Source: Bernardetia sp. ABR2-2B (lineage in GTDB: Bacteria > Bacteroidota > Bacteroidia > Cytophagales > Bernardetiaceae). From it: DNA of 64,000 nucleotides. This document shows, piece by piece, positions 16,436 to 25,118 of this stretch; position 1 is the stretch's first letter, and every line of letters starts with the position of its first letter. A program made the translations under genes and the position numbers. The stretch spans positions 3,204,001 through 3,268,000 of the forward strand of contig NZ_CP147020.1 of the NCBI RefSeq assembly GCF_037126435.1. Direction: 5' to 3'. The notes beneath the pieces are model-generated. The model saw nothing but the letters and a program-made list of their open reading frames with translations. It searched no databases and was not told the origin of the DNA.

Positions 16436-19177
16436 ATGTATAGACTAATTCATTTTTTTATTTTACTAGTATTCGGAATTTGCTTTTTTTCATTTGAAAT
16501 ACAAGCCCAATCTGATGTGCCTAATAATGAACGTAATCAAAAAAAGTTGGATAGCCTTTGGCAAATTTATAATTCTGCTGAAAAATTAGAGCTAGAAGAT
16601 ACTACTAAAATAAACACAATTTTAAAAATTTCAGATATATACATAAAAAATAAAAATGATTCTAGTAGAAATTTGGCAGAGTTAGCCATTCAAAAATCAG
16701 AAGAGGATTTATATCTGAAAGGAAGAGCTAGAGGGTTGCGATTGGTTGGTTTTTATCACCAGCACAAAAATAATTATGACTCTGCAATTCACTTTTTTAA
16801 AATTTCTGCTGACACATATCAAGAATTAGGAGATTCTGTGGAATATTCCTTTGTACTTAATAACCTAGGAGGAATGTATTATGTACAAGGAAATTATCAA
16901 CGTGCTTTAGAAAATCTACTGATTGCAATAGGTATTCAACAGCGTTATGACAAAAAACTACAAGTAGCTCGTGCGCTAAATAATATGGCTTTGATTTATA
17001 AGAAAAATAATAAATACGAAAAAGCAATTCAGATGCACAAACAGGCTATCCAAATGAAAAAAAAATTAAATGATAGTACAGGAATAGTAGCTGGTTATTT
17101 GAATATTGGAAGTGTCTATTTCGAATTGAAAGATTACAAAGAAGCAAGTATCTATTTCGAAAAAGGACTTCCTCTAACCATTCAACTAAAGGATAACATG
17201 CTTCTTTGTCAATATTATATAAGTTTAGGAATGAGTTTGGTAAAAACAGATTCTTTACAGACAAATAAAACTAAAATTATATTTTATTTTGATAAGGCTG
17301 AACAAATAGCTCAAAAACTACAAGATAGACACCTTTGGTTCTATATTTATTTTGGAAAAGCAGAGTATTATTATCAATATCAAGACTATAAAAAAGCAGA
17401 GTTTTTTACAAAAAAGGCTTTAGACTTAGCTTATAGCACAGGGTTGAGAAACAAAATAAGTAATATCTATAGGCTTTTAGCAAACATTTATCAACAAAAA
17501 TCTGAGTTTGAATTAGCTGCAAACTATTTTGAAAAATATGCCAACTTAGATGACTCATTAAAAAATGAACAAAGTGTAAATGAAACCAAACGTTTACAAG
17601 CTGTTTTTGAGAGTGAAAGACAAGAACAAATCATTACGACATTGAGAGAACAAAAAAAACTGCAAGAGTCTGAAATCGAACGTCAAGAAATTTGGAATTA
17701 TTCCCTCGCTACTGGAGCAATTCTCTTACTTGTCATTGCTATTTTGGTCTTTATGCAAAAAAGAGAAAGAGATAAACAAAATAAAGAAATACTAGAAAAG
17801 AGTACAGAAATCAGTCAGCAAAAAGAAGAAATTACACAGCAAAATAACCAGCTAAAAGAAACATTTTCACGCCTTTCCATTTTATCTGAAATTGGACGAA
17901 AAATAACAGCTACAATGGATGAAGATGCGCTTATTTATATTATAAAAGAAAGTATTGAGCCTATTATGCCTGTCGATGGTTTCGGAATTGGTATTTATAA
18001 CCCTCGTTCACAAGCCATTGAATATAATAATTTTATAGAAAAAAATGAAACTTTGCCTTTTCATATGGAATCTGCGACAGAGGATACCAAAAGCCTTTCA
18101 GTACAATCTTTTTTAGAAGATAAAGAGTATTTTATTGTTGATGTAAAGAAAGAGTATTTTCAAAAAAATAAAAAACATATTAGCCCTATTATTGGAGAAA
18201 TTCCCCAAACAGCATTTCTTATTCCTCTTCGTATTCGTGAGCGTCCGATTGGTGTAATGACGATTCAAAGCTTTGAAAAAAATCCTTATACAGAAGATAA
18301 TTTAGCACTTTTACGCAACCTTTCTACTTATGTTTCGATTGCTGTCGCCAATGCAAATGCTTATAAACTGATTAGAGATAAGAATCAAAATATTTTGGAT
18401 AGTATGCGTTATGCCAAAACGATACAGGGCGTACTGACCCCAACTGAAAAGTCAATTCTGAATCAATTTGTTGATTACTGTCTGATTTATAGTCCAAAAG
18501 ATATTGTTAGTGGAGATTTTTATTGGCTCACAAAAATTAATGATTATACATTTATTGCTGTCGTAGATTGTACTGGACATGGAATACCAGGAGCTTTTAT
18601 GTCTATGATTGGAAATATGCTCTTAGATGAACTGATTAATCAAGAAAAACATATGCAGCCTTCTAAAATATTGAGATTGATGCACGAGAGAGTTCGAAAA
18701 CTGTTAAAACAAGATATAAAACCAAACTCAAGAAATAGCTCAAAAAGTAATAAAGATGGGATGGATATGATTTTGTGTAGAATTAAAAAACGAACTTCTG
18801 CACTTTATGAAGTAGCCTATTCAGGAGCAAAAAGACCTCTTTGGTATGCAGAACCTTCACATACAGAAATACAAGAAATTGGAGCAACCCGAAGTTCAAT
18901 AGGAGGAAAGCAACGAGAAGAAAAGCGACTTTTTGAAGAGAATATTATTCAACTTCCTGCTGGTTCTTCTTTATATCTCACTACTGATGGGTTTGCAGAC
19001 CAAAACTCGCCACAAGCAGAGCGTATTGGAAGTTATAATTTAAAGTTATTTCTCAATACAATATTAAATGAAAACATGCCAACACAACAAGATTTATTAA
19101 TTGATTTTTTGGAAGCGCATCAAAAAGATGCCGAACAGCGTGATGACATTACATTTTGGGGAGTTAGGTTAGAATAG
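16436..19177 (+). CDS. TPR-GAF-SpoIIE (PP2C) signalling phosphatase
   Basis: 913 residues: signal peptide (1-25), TPR array (about 95-380), membrane helix (about 420-440), coiled coil (440-485), GAF domain (about 490-640), then a C-terminal PP2C/SpoIIE phosphatase (about 690-913) with SPKDIVSGDFYW and VDCTGHGIPGAFMS metal-site motifs. Predicted topology puts TPRs in the periplasm and phosphatase in the cytoplasm. Such proteins likely dephosphorylate anti-sigma-factor antagonists or other serine phosphoproteins; the partner is not in the window. Begins right after the OsmC stop. A paralogue lies at 45119-48415. Confidence 0.85.
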   Translation: MYRLIHFFILLVFGICFFSFEIQAQSDVPNNERNQKKLDSLWQIYNSAEKLELEDTTKINTILKISDIYIKNKNDSSRNLAELAIQKSEEDLYLKGRARGLRLVGFYHQHKNNYDSAIHFFKISADTYQELGDSVEYSFVLNNLGGMYYVQGNYQRALENLLIAIGIQQRYDKKLQVARALNNMALIYKKNNKYEKAIQMHKQAIQMKKKLNDSTGIVAGYLNIGSVYFELKDYKEASIYFEKGLPLTIQLKDNMLLCQYYISLGMSLVKTDSLQTNKTKIIFYFDKAEQIAQKLQDRHLWFYIYFGKAEYYYQYQDYKKAEFFTKKALDLAYSTGLRNKISNIYRLLANIYQQKSEFELAANYFEKYANLDDSLKNEQSVNETKRLQAVFESERQEQIITTLREQKKLQESEIERQEIWNYSLATGAILLLVIAILVFMQKRERDKQNKEILEKSTEISQQKEEITQQNNQLKETFSRLSILSEIGRKITATMDEDALIYIIKESIEPIMPVDGFGIGIYNPRSQAIEYNNFIEKNETLPFHMESATEDTKSLSVQSFLEDKEYFIVDVKKEYFQKNKKHISPIIGEIPQTAFLIPLRIRERPIGVMTIQSFEKNPYTEDNLALLRNLSTYVSIAVANANAYKLIRDKNQNILDSMRYAKTIQGVLTPTEKSILNQFVDYCLIYSPKDIVSGDFYWLTKINDYTFIAVVDCTGHGIPGAFMSMIGNMLLDELINQEKHMQPSKILRLMHERVRKLLKQDIKPNSRNSSKSNKDGMDMILCRIKKRTSALYEVAYSGAKRPLWYAEPSHTEIQEIGATRSSIGGKQREEKRLFEENIIQLPAGSSLYLTTDGFADQNSPQAERIGSYNLKLFLNTILNENMPTQQDLLIDFLEAHQKDAEQRDDITFWGVRLE

Positions 19178-19192
19178 GCTTTATATCGTAGT

Positions 19193-19795
19193 TCAGACAG
19201 TCATCAAAAAACCAATAAAAAGAACCAACATTACAGCCGTAATTATCCAATAATAGATTCTATTTTTAATAAATATTCCCCCAAAGGCAAGTAAGGCAGC
19301 ACCTCCTTTAATATAATTTTTGATATGAAATAATTCATTTTCTTGAAAAATAATAGCGTTCAGAATCATTGCCATAAAGAGCAAACCATATAAGAAAGAA
19401 ATAAGAGGAGCTTGTTTTTTGAAGTAACACTCTAAATCAAAAATATCTGTTTCGTACCTTGTCTCATTGATTTTTGGAAATAAAAACACACAAACCAAAT
19501 ACAGAAGTAAGGGCAAAACAAGAGAGTAATAATAATAGAAAATATTGACTCCAATAAACTCATTGTTTGTCCACGTTCCCCACCAAATCAAGATAGAAAC
19601 CAAAAAAGTAAGGAAAGACCAAATGATAGGTATAAAATCAAACTTAATTTGGGAACGATAACGCATAAAATTACCCCAACCCATAAAAAATTCAGCCACA
19701 ATAAAGCCGAAAATAATAGCATTAAAGATGGCTAAATATTCTATTCTTGAAAATCCACTTATTTCGTTTGGTAGTGTGCTTTGTAGAAAAAACAT
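19193..19795 (-). CDS. Multi-pass membrane protein of unknown function
   Basis: 200 residues with about six hydrophobic helices (for example 24-42, 55-72, 85-105, 133-150, 160-172, 180-198). No motif recognised. It is convergent with the SpoIIE gene (15-bp gap) and 40 bp downstream of the 3-hydroxyanthranilate dioxygenase gene on the same strand, so possibly co-transcribed with it. Confidence 0.6.
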   Translation of the reverse strand: MFFLQSTLPNEISGFSRIEYLAIFNAIIFGFIVAEFFMGWGNFMRYRSQIKFDFIPIIWSFLTFLVSILIWWGTWTNNEFIGVNIFYYYYSLVLPLLLYLVCVFLFPKINETRYETDIFDLECYFKKQAPLISFLYGLLFMAMILNAIIFQENELFHIKNYIKGGAALLAFGGIFIKNRIYYWIITAVMLVLFIGFLMTV

Positions 19796-19835
19796 AAAAT
19801 CAGGATTTATATTTATAGAGCTTTCATAAATAGCC

Positions 19836-20351
19836 TTACTTTTGAGGTGTTTCCATTACTGTTTGGCATTCATCACAAGTGCGTAATTCTTCCGAATTAT
19901 AGAAGGTTTGCATTACTTTTGGGAGCTGTGCTACAATATCAGTTAATTCAAAACGCTCTTCATACAGTTTGTTTCCACAGTTTTCGCAGTACCACATAAA
20001 GCCATCTTCTTCGCCTTCTCTTCTATAACGCTCAATGACAAGCCCAATCGAACCCTCCGTACGTTGTGGAGAGTGAGGGACTTTTGCAGGTAATAAAAAC
20101 ATTTCACCAGCACCAATAGGCACATCGACAAATTTTCCATCTTCAATAATCTTAACAGTAATGTTTCCCTCCAACTGATAAAAAAGCTCCTCGCTTTCGT
20201 TATAATGATAATCTTTTCTGCTATTTGGACCTCCCACTACCATTACAATATAATCTTCATTATCTAAATATACTTGCTGATTTCCGACAGGTGGTTTTAA
20301 AAGGTGGCGATTATCGTCTATCCACTTCTGTAAATTGAATGGTTTTTTCAT
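19836..20351 (-). CDS. 3-hydroxyanthranilate 3,4-dioxygenase
   Basis: 171 residues from the ATG at 20351; a 19-codon upstream extension in frame is not conserved in style and lies in A/T-rich leader. Cupin fold: iron ligands H49, E55 (YHYNESEELFY) and H93 (PAKVPHSPQR). Substrate residues R45, R97 and E107 are present. The bacterial-type second metal site is intact: C122-x2-C125 and C159-x2-C162. It opens the ring of 3-hydroxyanthranilate in the kynurenine pathway to quinolinate/NAD. No other kynurenine gene is in the window. Confidence 0.92.
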   Translation of the reverse strand: MKKPFNLQKWIDDNRHLLKPPVGNQQVYLDNEDYIVMVVGGPNSRKDYHYNESEELFYQLEGNITVKIIEDGKFVDVPIGAGEMFLLPAKVPHSPQRTEGSIGLVIERYRREGEEDGFMWYCENCGNKLYEERFELTDIVAQLPKVMQTFYNSEELRTCDECQTVMETPQK

Positions 20352-20460
20352 AATTACTTTAAAATTTATTGTTTGAGTGATTTTTGCTTCTTTATGGTTT
20401 TTTTGCAAAAGTTGATTTTGGTCGTTGGTGGTAACGTAAGGTTAAAGTTTATTTGTTTTT

Positions 20461-20653
20461 CTGTTCCGTAGGAACTTTATATTGGTAGAAAAAATAAGAG
20501 CAAAAAATTGTATTCTGTTCCGTTAGGAACTACATATTGGTAGTTTCAAGATTTTCAATGTAAAATACAACCAATATACAACTCCTATGGAGTAAATGAA
20601 TTTTAATTTCTCTATTTTTATCTACCAATATGGAACTCCTAAAGGAGTAAAAG
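20461..20653. repeat. Four-unit hairpin repeat array, two direct and two inverted
   Basis: Units at 20461-20489, 20515-20543 (forward) and 20570-20598, 20622-20653 (reverse). Each has a 5-bp hairpin followed by an ATATTGGTAG-type tail. Forward hairpins are GTTCC-GTA-GGAAC and GTTCC-GTTA-GGAAC; reverse ones ACTCC-TAT-GGAGT and ACTCC-TAAA-GGAGT. The stem letters co-vary, so pairing appears conserved. This occupies the middle of the 549-bp gene-free stretch 20352-20900. Confidence 0.8.
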
Positions 20654-20667
20654 GCAAAGCTCTCTCA

Positions 20668-20683
20668 ATAGCCTTACGGCTAT
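20668..20683. repeat. Small hairpin
   Basis: ATAGCC-TTAC-GGCTAT, a 6-bp stem just after the hairpin array. No T run, so not an obvious terminator. From here to 20900 nothing else was seen apart from A/T-rich leader. Confidence 0.5.
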
Positions 20684-20900
20684 GGTGGAGACACCAACAA
20701 ATAAGCATACAAACCTACTCTTAAAACAACTTCTTTATTTTTTTCTAAAGTACCAAATTTTTACTGTATTCTATAATTTCTGAATCTTTTCACAATTTAT
20801 AACATTTTTTCAAAAAAATAATTTCGGATATTGCATAAGAAGTTTAAAAACTACAAAATTCGTAATTGCTCTCATTTCTCTTTTAATAAAATATATCATT

Positions 20901-22238
20901 ATGCAACTCAGAAGATTATCTAGTCTTGCCTTCGTACTTTTATTTTTTACCTCTTTTTTCTTTTCCTTAGAAGGACATTCTCAAACACCTCTACCAGCAC
21001 AAAAACAAAGTGAGCCTATCGTTCTCAAAAATGCAACACTTCATATTGGTGATGGAGAAACTGTCATTGAAAATGGTTCTGTTCGTTTTGAAAATGGAAA
21101 GATTACAGCTTTAGGAGCAGCTTCAGGTATTTCAGAAGAAGGTGCAAAAGTGGTAGATTTGACAGGAAAACATATTTACCCATCACTAATTTTGGCAAAT
21201 ACTACACTAGGACTTACAGAAATTGATGCCGTTCGTCCGTCAGTAGATATGGCAGAAGTAGGCGATATGAACCCAAATATCAGAGCTATTAGTGCTTATA
21301 ATGCTGAATCTGAAGTTACGACTACGGTCAGAACAAATGGTGTTTTGATTGCTCAAGCTACTCCTCGTGGTTCTTTGGTGGCAGGTCTTTCATCGGTAGT
21401 AAACCTTGATGCGTGGAATTGGGAAGATGCGAGTCTGAAAATGGATGATGGTTTACATATTTATATGCCTCCTTATATGCAACAAGGTGGTTGGTGGGCT
21501 GCTCCTGCCGAACCTAAAAAGGCAAAAGAAGAAGAGCGAAATGCAGAAATAGAAAAAATAAAATCTCTTTTGAGCGAAGCAAAAGCTTATAATCAAATTG
21601 AAAATCCAACGATAAAAAATCTGAAACTAGCTTCTATAAAAGGACTTTTTGATGGAACAATGCACCTTTATCTACATGCAGATTGGGCAAAAGATATTAT
21701 TGAAGGAGTAAGCTTTCTCAAAGAAATGGGAGTGCAAAAAGTTGTTGTTGTGGGTGGATATGACTCTTGGCAAGTAGCTGAATTTTTAAAGAAAAATCAA
21801 GTTCCTGTAATTGTAGGTCGCACCTTAGAACTTCCTCAACGTACAGATGATGATATTGATGCGACTTTCAAACTTCCTTATTTATTAGAAAAAGCTGGGG
21901 TAGAATATTGTTTGAATTACGCTGGAAGCATGGAAACAGCAGGAGGAAGAAATCTTCCTTTTTCAGCAGGAATGGCAGTAACTTTCGGACTTACAAAAGA
22001 ACAAGCTCTAGCTGCCATCACAAGCAAGGTTGCCTTTATTTTAGGAATTGATAAACGTGTCGGAACATTAGAAACAGGAAAGGATGCAAGTATTGTAGTC
22101 TCAGAGGGTGATATTTTGGATATGACAACCAACAAAGTAATTCATGCTTTTATTGAAGGAAGAGAAATTGATTTGAACAATAAGCAAAAAGTCCTTTATA
22201 AGAAATACAAAACTCGTATTGAGAGTATGAATGAGTAA
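20901..22238 (+). CDS. Exported amidohydrolase-family protein with degenerate metal site
   Basis: 445 residues, signal peptide ending near GHSQ. N-terminal LKNATLHIGDGETVIENG... beta-sandwich and C-terminal ITSKVAFILGIDKRVGTLETGKDASIVV are typical of imidazolonepropionase-like amidohydrolases. The HxH metal motif that normally follows the VYPGLID-type strand is absent: HIYPSLILANTTLGL. A lone histidine remains in LHADWAKD. It may be a non-catalytic or altered enzyme; related Bacteroidota proteins often pair with an intact partner, not present here. Ends at a strong terminator. Confidence 0.78.
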   Translation: MQLRRLSSLAFVLLFFTSFFFSLEGHSQTPLPAQKQSEPIVLKNATLHIGDGETVIENGSVRFENGKITALGAASGISEEGAKVVDLTGKHIYPSLILANTTLGLTEIDAVRPSVDMAEVGDMNPNIRAISAYNAESEVTTTVRTNGVLIAQATPRGSLVAGLSSVVNLDAWNWEDASLKMDDGLHIYMPPYMQQGGWWAAPAEPKKAKEEERNAEIEKIKSLLSEAKAYNQIENPTIKNLKLASIKGLFDGTMHLYLHADWAKDIIEGVSFLKEMGVQKVVVVGGYDSWQVAEFLKKNQVPVIVGRTLELPQRTDDDIDATFKLPYLLEKAGVEYCLNYAGSMETAGGRNLPFSAGMAVTFGLTKEQALAAITSKVAFILGIDKRVGTLETGKDASIVVSEGDILDMTTNKVIHAFIEGREIDLNNKQKVLYKKYKTRIESMNE

Positions 22239-22256
22239 TTTGCAAAAAAATAAATT

Positions 22257-22297
22257 AAAAGGAAGAAGTTGAAGATTCAATTTCTTCCTTTTTTTTA
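22257..22297 (+). terminator. Rho-independent terminator
   Basis: AAAAGGAAGAA / TTCTTCCTTTT stem with inner TTGAA/TTCAA pairing, followed by T8. It ends the amidohydrolase gene. Confidence 0.88.
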
Positions 22298-22366
22298 TTT
22301 GCAATTATTTGATAACCAGTAGTTGTAAATTCGTAATTATCCCTGATAAGACATGAAATAGTAATT

Positions 22367-23140
22367 CTAAAACTTAAAATAATCTTTACATTCTACCAAC
22401 TCGCTCCAACGTGTATAATTCAGTTTTGCATAATCTAAAAAATTAAGACCATAATCTCCTAACGAAAAACCATCATTTACTTCTAAAAGTAATGTTTTGC
22501 CTTTCTCAGTTACACAAAAATCAATGCCATATGCTAAAGGACTAGAAGTAAAATCTTTAATACACTTTTCAATGATTTTATAATCTGGATTGATATTATA
22601 GTTGCCTCTGTATCTTCGTATATCCAAAATTTCTCCATATCTGACAAAAACTCTGAACTCTGCAATAGGGTTAATAAGCTCTGAACACCAAACTTCATAA
22701 TTTTGTCCTTGAATGCCTTTTCCTATCAAATCCTTTGAAGAATTGATAACCAAACCTGTAAAGAATTTTTGTTTTATTTCATCTTTTGGCTTTATAAAAA
22801 CATTTGGAAGTGTTCGGCTAATTTCATCAATGGTAGAAGTCCATATTTCTCTGCCTAAATAGCTTCTAATCTCTATCGGATAATCCAAGCCTGATTCTAA
22901 GTTGTAACTATAACCCAAATATTCTAATCTGCTTTTTACAAAACCTATTCCACCAACAGCAATATTTTCTTTGTTGTCTAAATCAGTTATTGTATTATTT
23001 GTTAGGTTTCTCATATCAGCAATACTATTTACAAGAATATTCTTAGCTCCCATAAATTCAAAGCCTTTCATAGCTGTAAAAGCTCCAAGTTGAGGACGGT
23101 TAGAAATAGCAGTCGGATTCAGGACATAAACATCAATCAT
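22367..23140 (-). CDS. R2K-type ATP-grasp domain protein
   Basis: 257 residues. ATP-grasp signatures are visible: FIKPKDE (nucleotide lysine region), EFRVFVRYGEILDIRRYRGN, and DFCVTEKGKTLLLEVNDG (Mg/ATP Glu-x-Asn). The pattern resembles the R2K clade (DUF4343), whose members are predicted peptide or amide ligases, some linked to phage or conflict systems. N-terminal domain is unlike the carbamoyl-phosphate/biotin-carboxylase N-domains. It is isolated here with no peptide-precursor gene recognised. Substrate unknown. Confidence 0.65.
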   Translation of the reverse strand: MIDVYVLNPTAISNRPQLGAFTAMKGFEFMGAKNILVNSIADMRNLTNNTITDLDNKENIAVGGIGFVKSRLEYLGYSYNLESGLDYPIEIRSYLGREIWTSTIDEISRTLPNVFIKPKDEIKQKFFTGLVINSSKDLIGKGIQGQNYEVWCSELINPIAEFRVFVRYGEILDIRRYRGNYNINPDYKIIEKCIKDFTSSPLAYGIDFCVTEKGKTLLLEVNDGFSLGDYGLNFLDYAKLNYTRWSELVECKDYFKF

Positions 23141-23152
23141 TTTTAGTGTAAA

Positions 23153-23184
23153 TTTTAATCAAACATTTTTTAATAGTAAATTTG
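23153..23184 (+). promoter_or_regulatory. Possible promoter of the cyclophilin gene
   Basis: TAAATTTG at 23177-23184 matches TAnnTTTG; 20 nt upstream is TTTT instead of TTTG. It would start transcription near 23191, ~74 nt before the ATG. Confidence 0.35.
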
Positions 23185-23264
23185 GGCATAAATTCATTAC
23201 TACTACAAAGTCATTTTTGTAAAAGTTCTGAAACAAACAATTTTTACTAAAATCATTTATCATA

Positions 23265-23915
23265 ATGAAAAAGAATAATTTAATTCATTTACTATTTTCA
23301 TTCATTTTAATTTCAACACTTATGAGCAGCAAATGTAGCCCAGATAAAGACCAAGTAGTAACGCTATCCACAAAATTTGGAGACATGAAAATTGTTCTTT
23401 TTGATGATACACCTCTTCACAAAGAAAACTTTATCAAATTAGTAGAAGACGGAACGTATGACGGAACAATTTTTCATAGAGTAATAAAAGGGTTTATGAT
23501 TCAAGGTGGCGACCCGTTTAGTAAAGATATTTCGAAAGACCCTAGAGAATATGGAACTGGAGGACCTGGCTATACAATTCCTGCCGAAATCAAAGATAAT
23601 CATGTACATCGTAAAGGTGCAGTTGCAGCAGCAAGAATGGGAGATAATGTAAATCCAAAAAGAGAATCTAGTGGTTCGCAGTTTTATATCGTAGAAAAAG
23701 ATAACGGCGCAAATCATCTTGACGGACAATATACTGTCTTTGGTCAAGTGATTGACGGATTAGACGTAATTGATAGTGTAGCACAACAAAAAACGCAATA
23801 TCCTGACCGTCCAGTAGAAAAAATCGTAGTAAATTTTAAAGTAGAACAAATTTCTAAGGAAAAAATTACGGAAGAATACGGCTATAAATATCCTGAAACA
23901 AAAGAGGAAAAATAG
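23265..23915 (+). CDS. Cyclophilin-type peptidyl-prolyl isomerase, exported
   Basis: 216 residues. Signal-like N-terminus, possibly a lipoprotein at SSKC24 although Lys at -1 is non-canonical. Cyclophilin motifs: FHRVIKGFMIQGGDP (catalytic R), SSGSQFYIV, LDGQYTVFGQVIDG. Catalyses proline cis-trans isomerisation, here probably in the periplasm. Divergent from the ATP-grasp gene and convergent with gluQ, with a shared terminator at 23937. Confidence 0.9.
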   Translation: MKKNNLIHLLFSFILISTLMSSKCSPDKDQVVTLSTKFGDMKIVLFDDTPLHKENFIKLVEDGTYDGTIFHRVIKGFMIQGGDPFSKDISKDPREYGTGGPGYTIPAEIKDNHVHRKGAVAAARMGDNVNPKRESSGSQFYIVEKDNGANHLDGQYTVFGQVIDGLDVIDSVAQQKTQYPDRPVEKIVVNFKVEQISKEKITEEYGYKYPETKEEK

Positions 23916-23936
23916 TCATTCTTAGTAGTAAAAGGT

Positions 23937-23986
23937 AAAATGATTAATGAAGAAATTCAACCATTCTTTGTTAATCATTTTTTTTG
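23937..23986. terminator. Bidirectional terminator between convergent genes
   Basis: AAAATGATTAA...TTAATCATTTTTTTT: 10-bp outer stem, with an AGAA/TTCT inner pairing, and T8 on the + side; A-rich on the other so usable in both directions. Confidence 0.75.
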
Positions 23987-23998
23987 TGAAAATGAATA

Positions 23999-24964
23999 TT
24001 AATATAAGACAGAATCCAAAATCTGTTGCAAGTTTTCCTTTGGTTCTATTTTTATCCACTCACAAAATTCTTTCAAAAAATCTTTTTGTGTTCCTCCATT
24101 TTCTCTAAAGTGCTTTACTGAAAAAGAATTATATTTACTTCCTGCTGATTTAGAAATCTTATTTTTATCTTTATCTGTTAGTAAATCGTGATGTAAAAAA
24201 GTAGTTTCTAAAAAAGAATTTTTGTCTAAAATTTCTGCTAAAAAAAGCTGTGCAGCTGTTGAATGTATCAAATCTTTTCCTCTGACGACAAAATTAATAT
24301 TCATTCTAACATCATCTATCAAAGAAGCGAGTTGATAGGCTGGTAGTTTTTTGTCTTTTTGAGCTTTTTTCTGAACAATAAAAAAAGGTAGTGTAGTTGA
24401 TATATTAATCTCTAAATTATCTCTATTACAATCATTTATTTGTATAGTTTTTTTATCAAAATAATCTGTATTTATTCGGAGAGCAGACTTTTTCTGACTT
24501 TTTAAGTCCAAATTTGACTTATTCAAGCAAAAACCATCATAATTAGCAGATAAAATTTGATTTTCAAAGTTTCTAGTTTTAACTTTTGAACGAGAGCAAA
24601 AACACTCAAAAACAGCCTTTTTATCTTTAAGATTTTCAATTTCTTTTAGATAAATATCTAAAAAGTGATGTTGTGAGTAACTTTTTTCAAAGTCATTGGG
24701 GTTCTTTGCTCCTTTATCCCAATCTATTCCTAAAAAATCAAGTGTTGTGAAAATATCTTTTACATACTCTGGTCGTTTTCTAGCTTTATCAATATCATCG
24801 ATGCGTAAAGTAAGCGTTCCTCCTGTTTTTCTTACCAAAATCCACGTCAAAAGGAAAGAAAAAGCATTACCTTTGTGTAAAAAACCAGAAGGAGTGGGCG
24901 CAATTCTTGAATGAATCGGATGTTGAATAGAATTTAAGACTGATTTGATTTTTGAATGGTTCAT
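23999..24964 (-). CDS. gluQ: Glutamyl-Q tRNA(Asp) synthetase (GluQRS-like)
   Basis: 321 residues, class I aminoacyl-tRNA synthetase catalytic domain only, shorter than GltX. HIGH-like motif FLHKGN (H30), RIDDIDKARKRPEY, zinc motif C-F-C...Y-DGFC-L, and KMSKS-like KISKS. This domain set without an anticodon-binding domain fits GluQRS, which glutamylates queuosine at position 34 of tRNA-Asp. A discriminating GluRS is less likely because of the missing C-terminal domain. Divergent from tsaD, with a hairpin cluster between. Confidence 0.85.
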   Translation of the reverse strand: MNHSKIKSVLNSIQHPIHSRIAPTPSGFLHKGNAFSFLLTWILVRKTGGTLTLRIDDIDKARKRPEYVKDIFTTLDFLGIDWDKGAKNPNDFEKSYSQHHFLDIYLKEIENLKDKKAVFECFCSRSKVKTRNFENQILSANYDGFCLNKSNLDLKSQKKSALRINTDYFDKKTIQINDCNRDNLEINISTTLPFFIVQKKAQKDKKLPAYQLASLIDDVRMNINFVVRGKDLIHSTAAQLFLAEILDKNSFLETTFLHHDLLTDKDKNKISKSAGSKYNSFSVKHFRENGGTQKDFLKEFCEWIKIEPKENLQQILDSVLY

Positions 24965-25022
24965 ACTAGTTTGTGCGTTCAGTTTAGCTTCGCTGAGGAC
25001 TTCGTCGTTCTTAGAACTGAAT

Positions 25023-25102
25023 GAAACGCTTCCTCAGAAGCGTGTTTCTTTTTTGTTAATCACGCTTTTGAGAAAGCGTAAGTTCGTTTCTGAGGAAACG
25101 AA
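25023..25102. repeat. Three successive hairpins between gluQ and tsaD
   Basis: Stems at 25023-25048 (GAAACGCTT...AAGCGTGTTTC), 25062-25079 (ACGCTTTTGAGAAAGCGT) and 25083-25102 (TTCGTTTCTGAGGAAACGAA). All contain a CTnAGAA/CTGAGG-type loop and CGTTTC/GAAACG-type arms, so they look related to each other. They form the leader of tsaD. Confidence 0.7.
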
Positions 25103-25118
25103 TACACTATGCAAATTT

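Noticed and set aside
20461-20653. CRISPR-like array
   Set aside because: Units are in both orientations, spacers differ greatly in length and there is no cas gene; it is a hairpin repeat, not CRISPR.
24945-25118. N-terminal extension of tsaD
   Set aside because: It runs through three hairpins and is not homologous to TsaD; the conserved start is MIKILAIESS at 25119.
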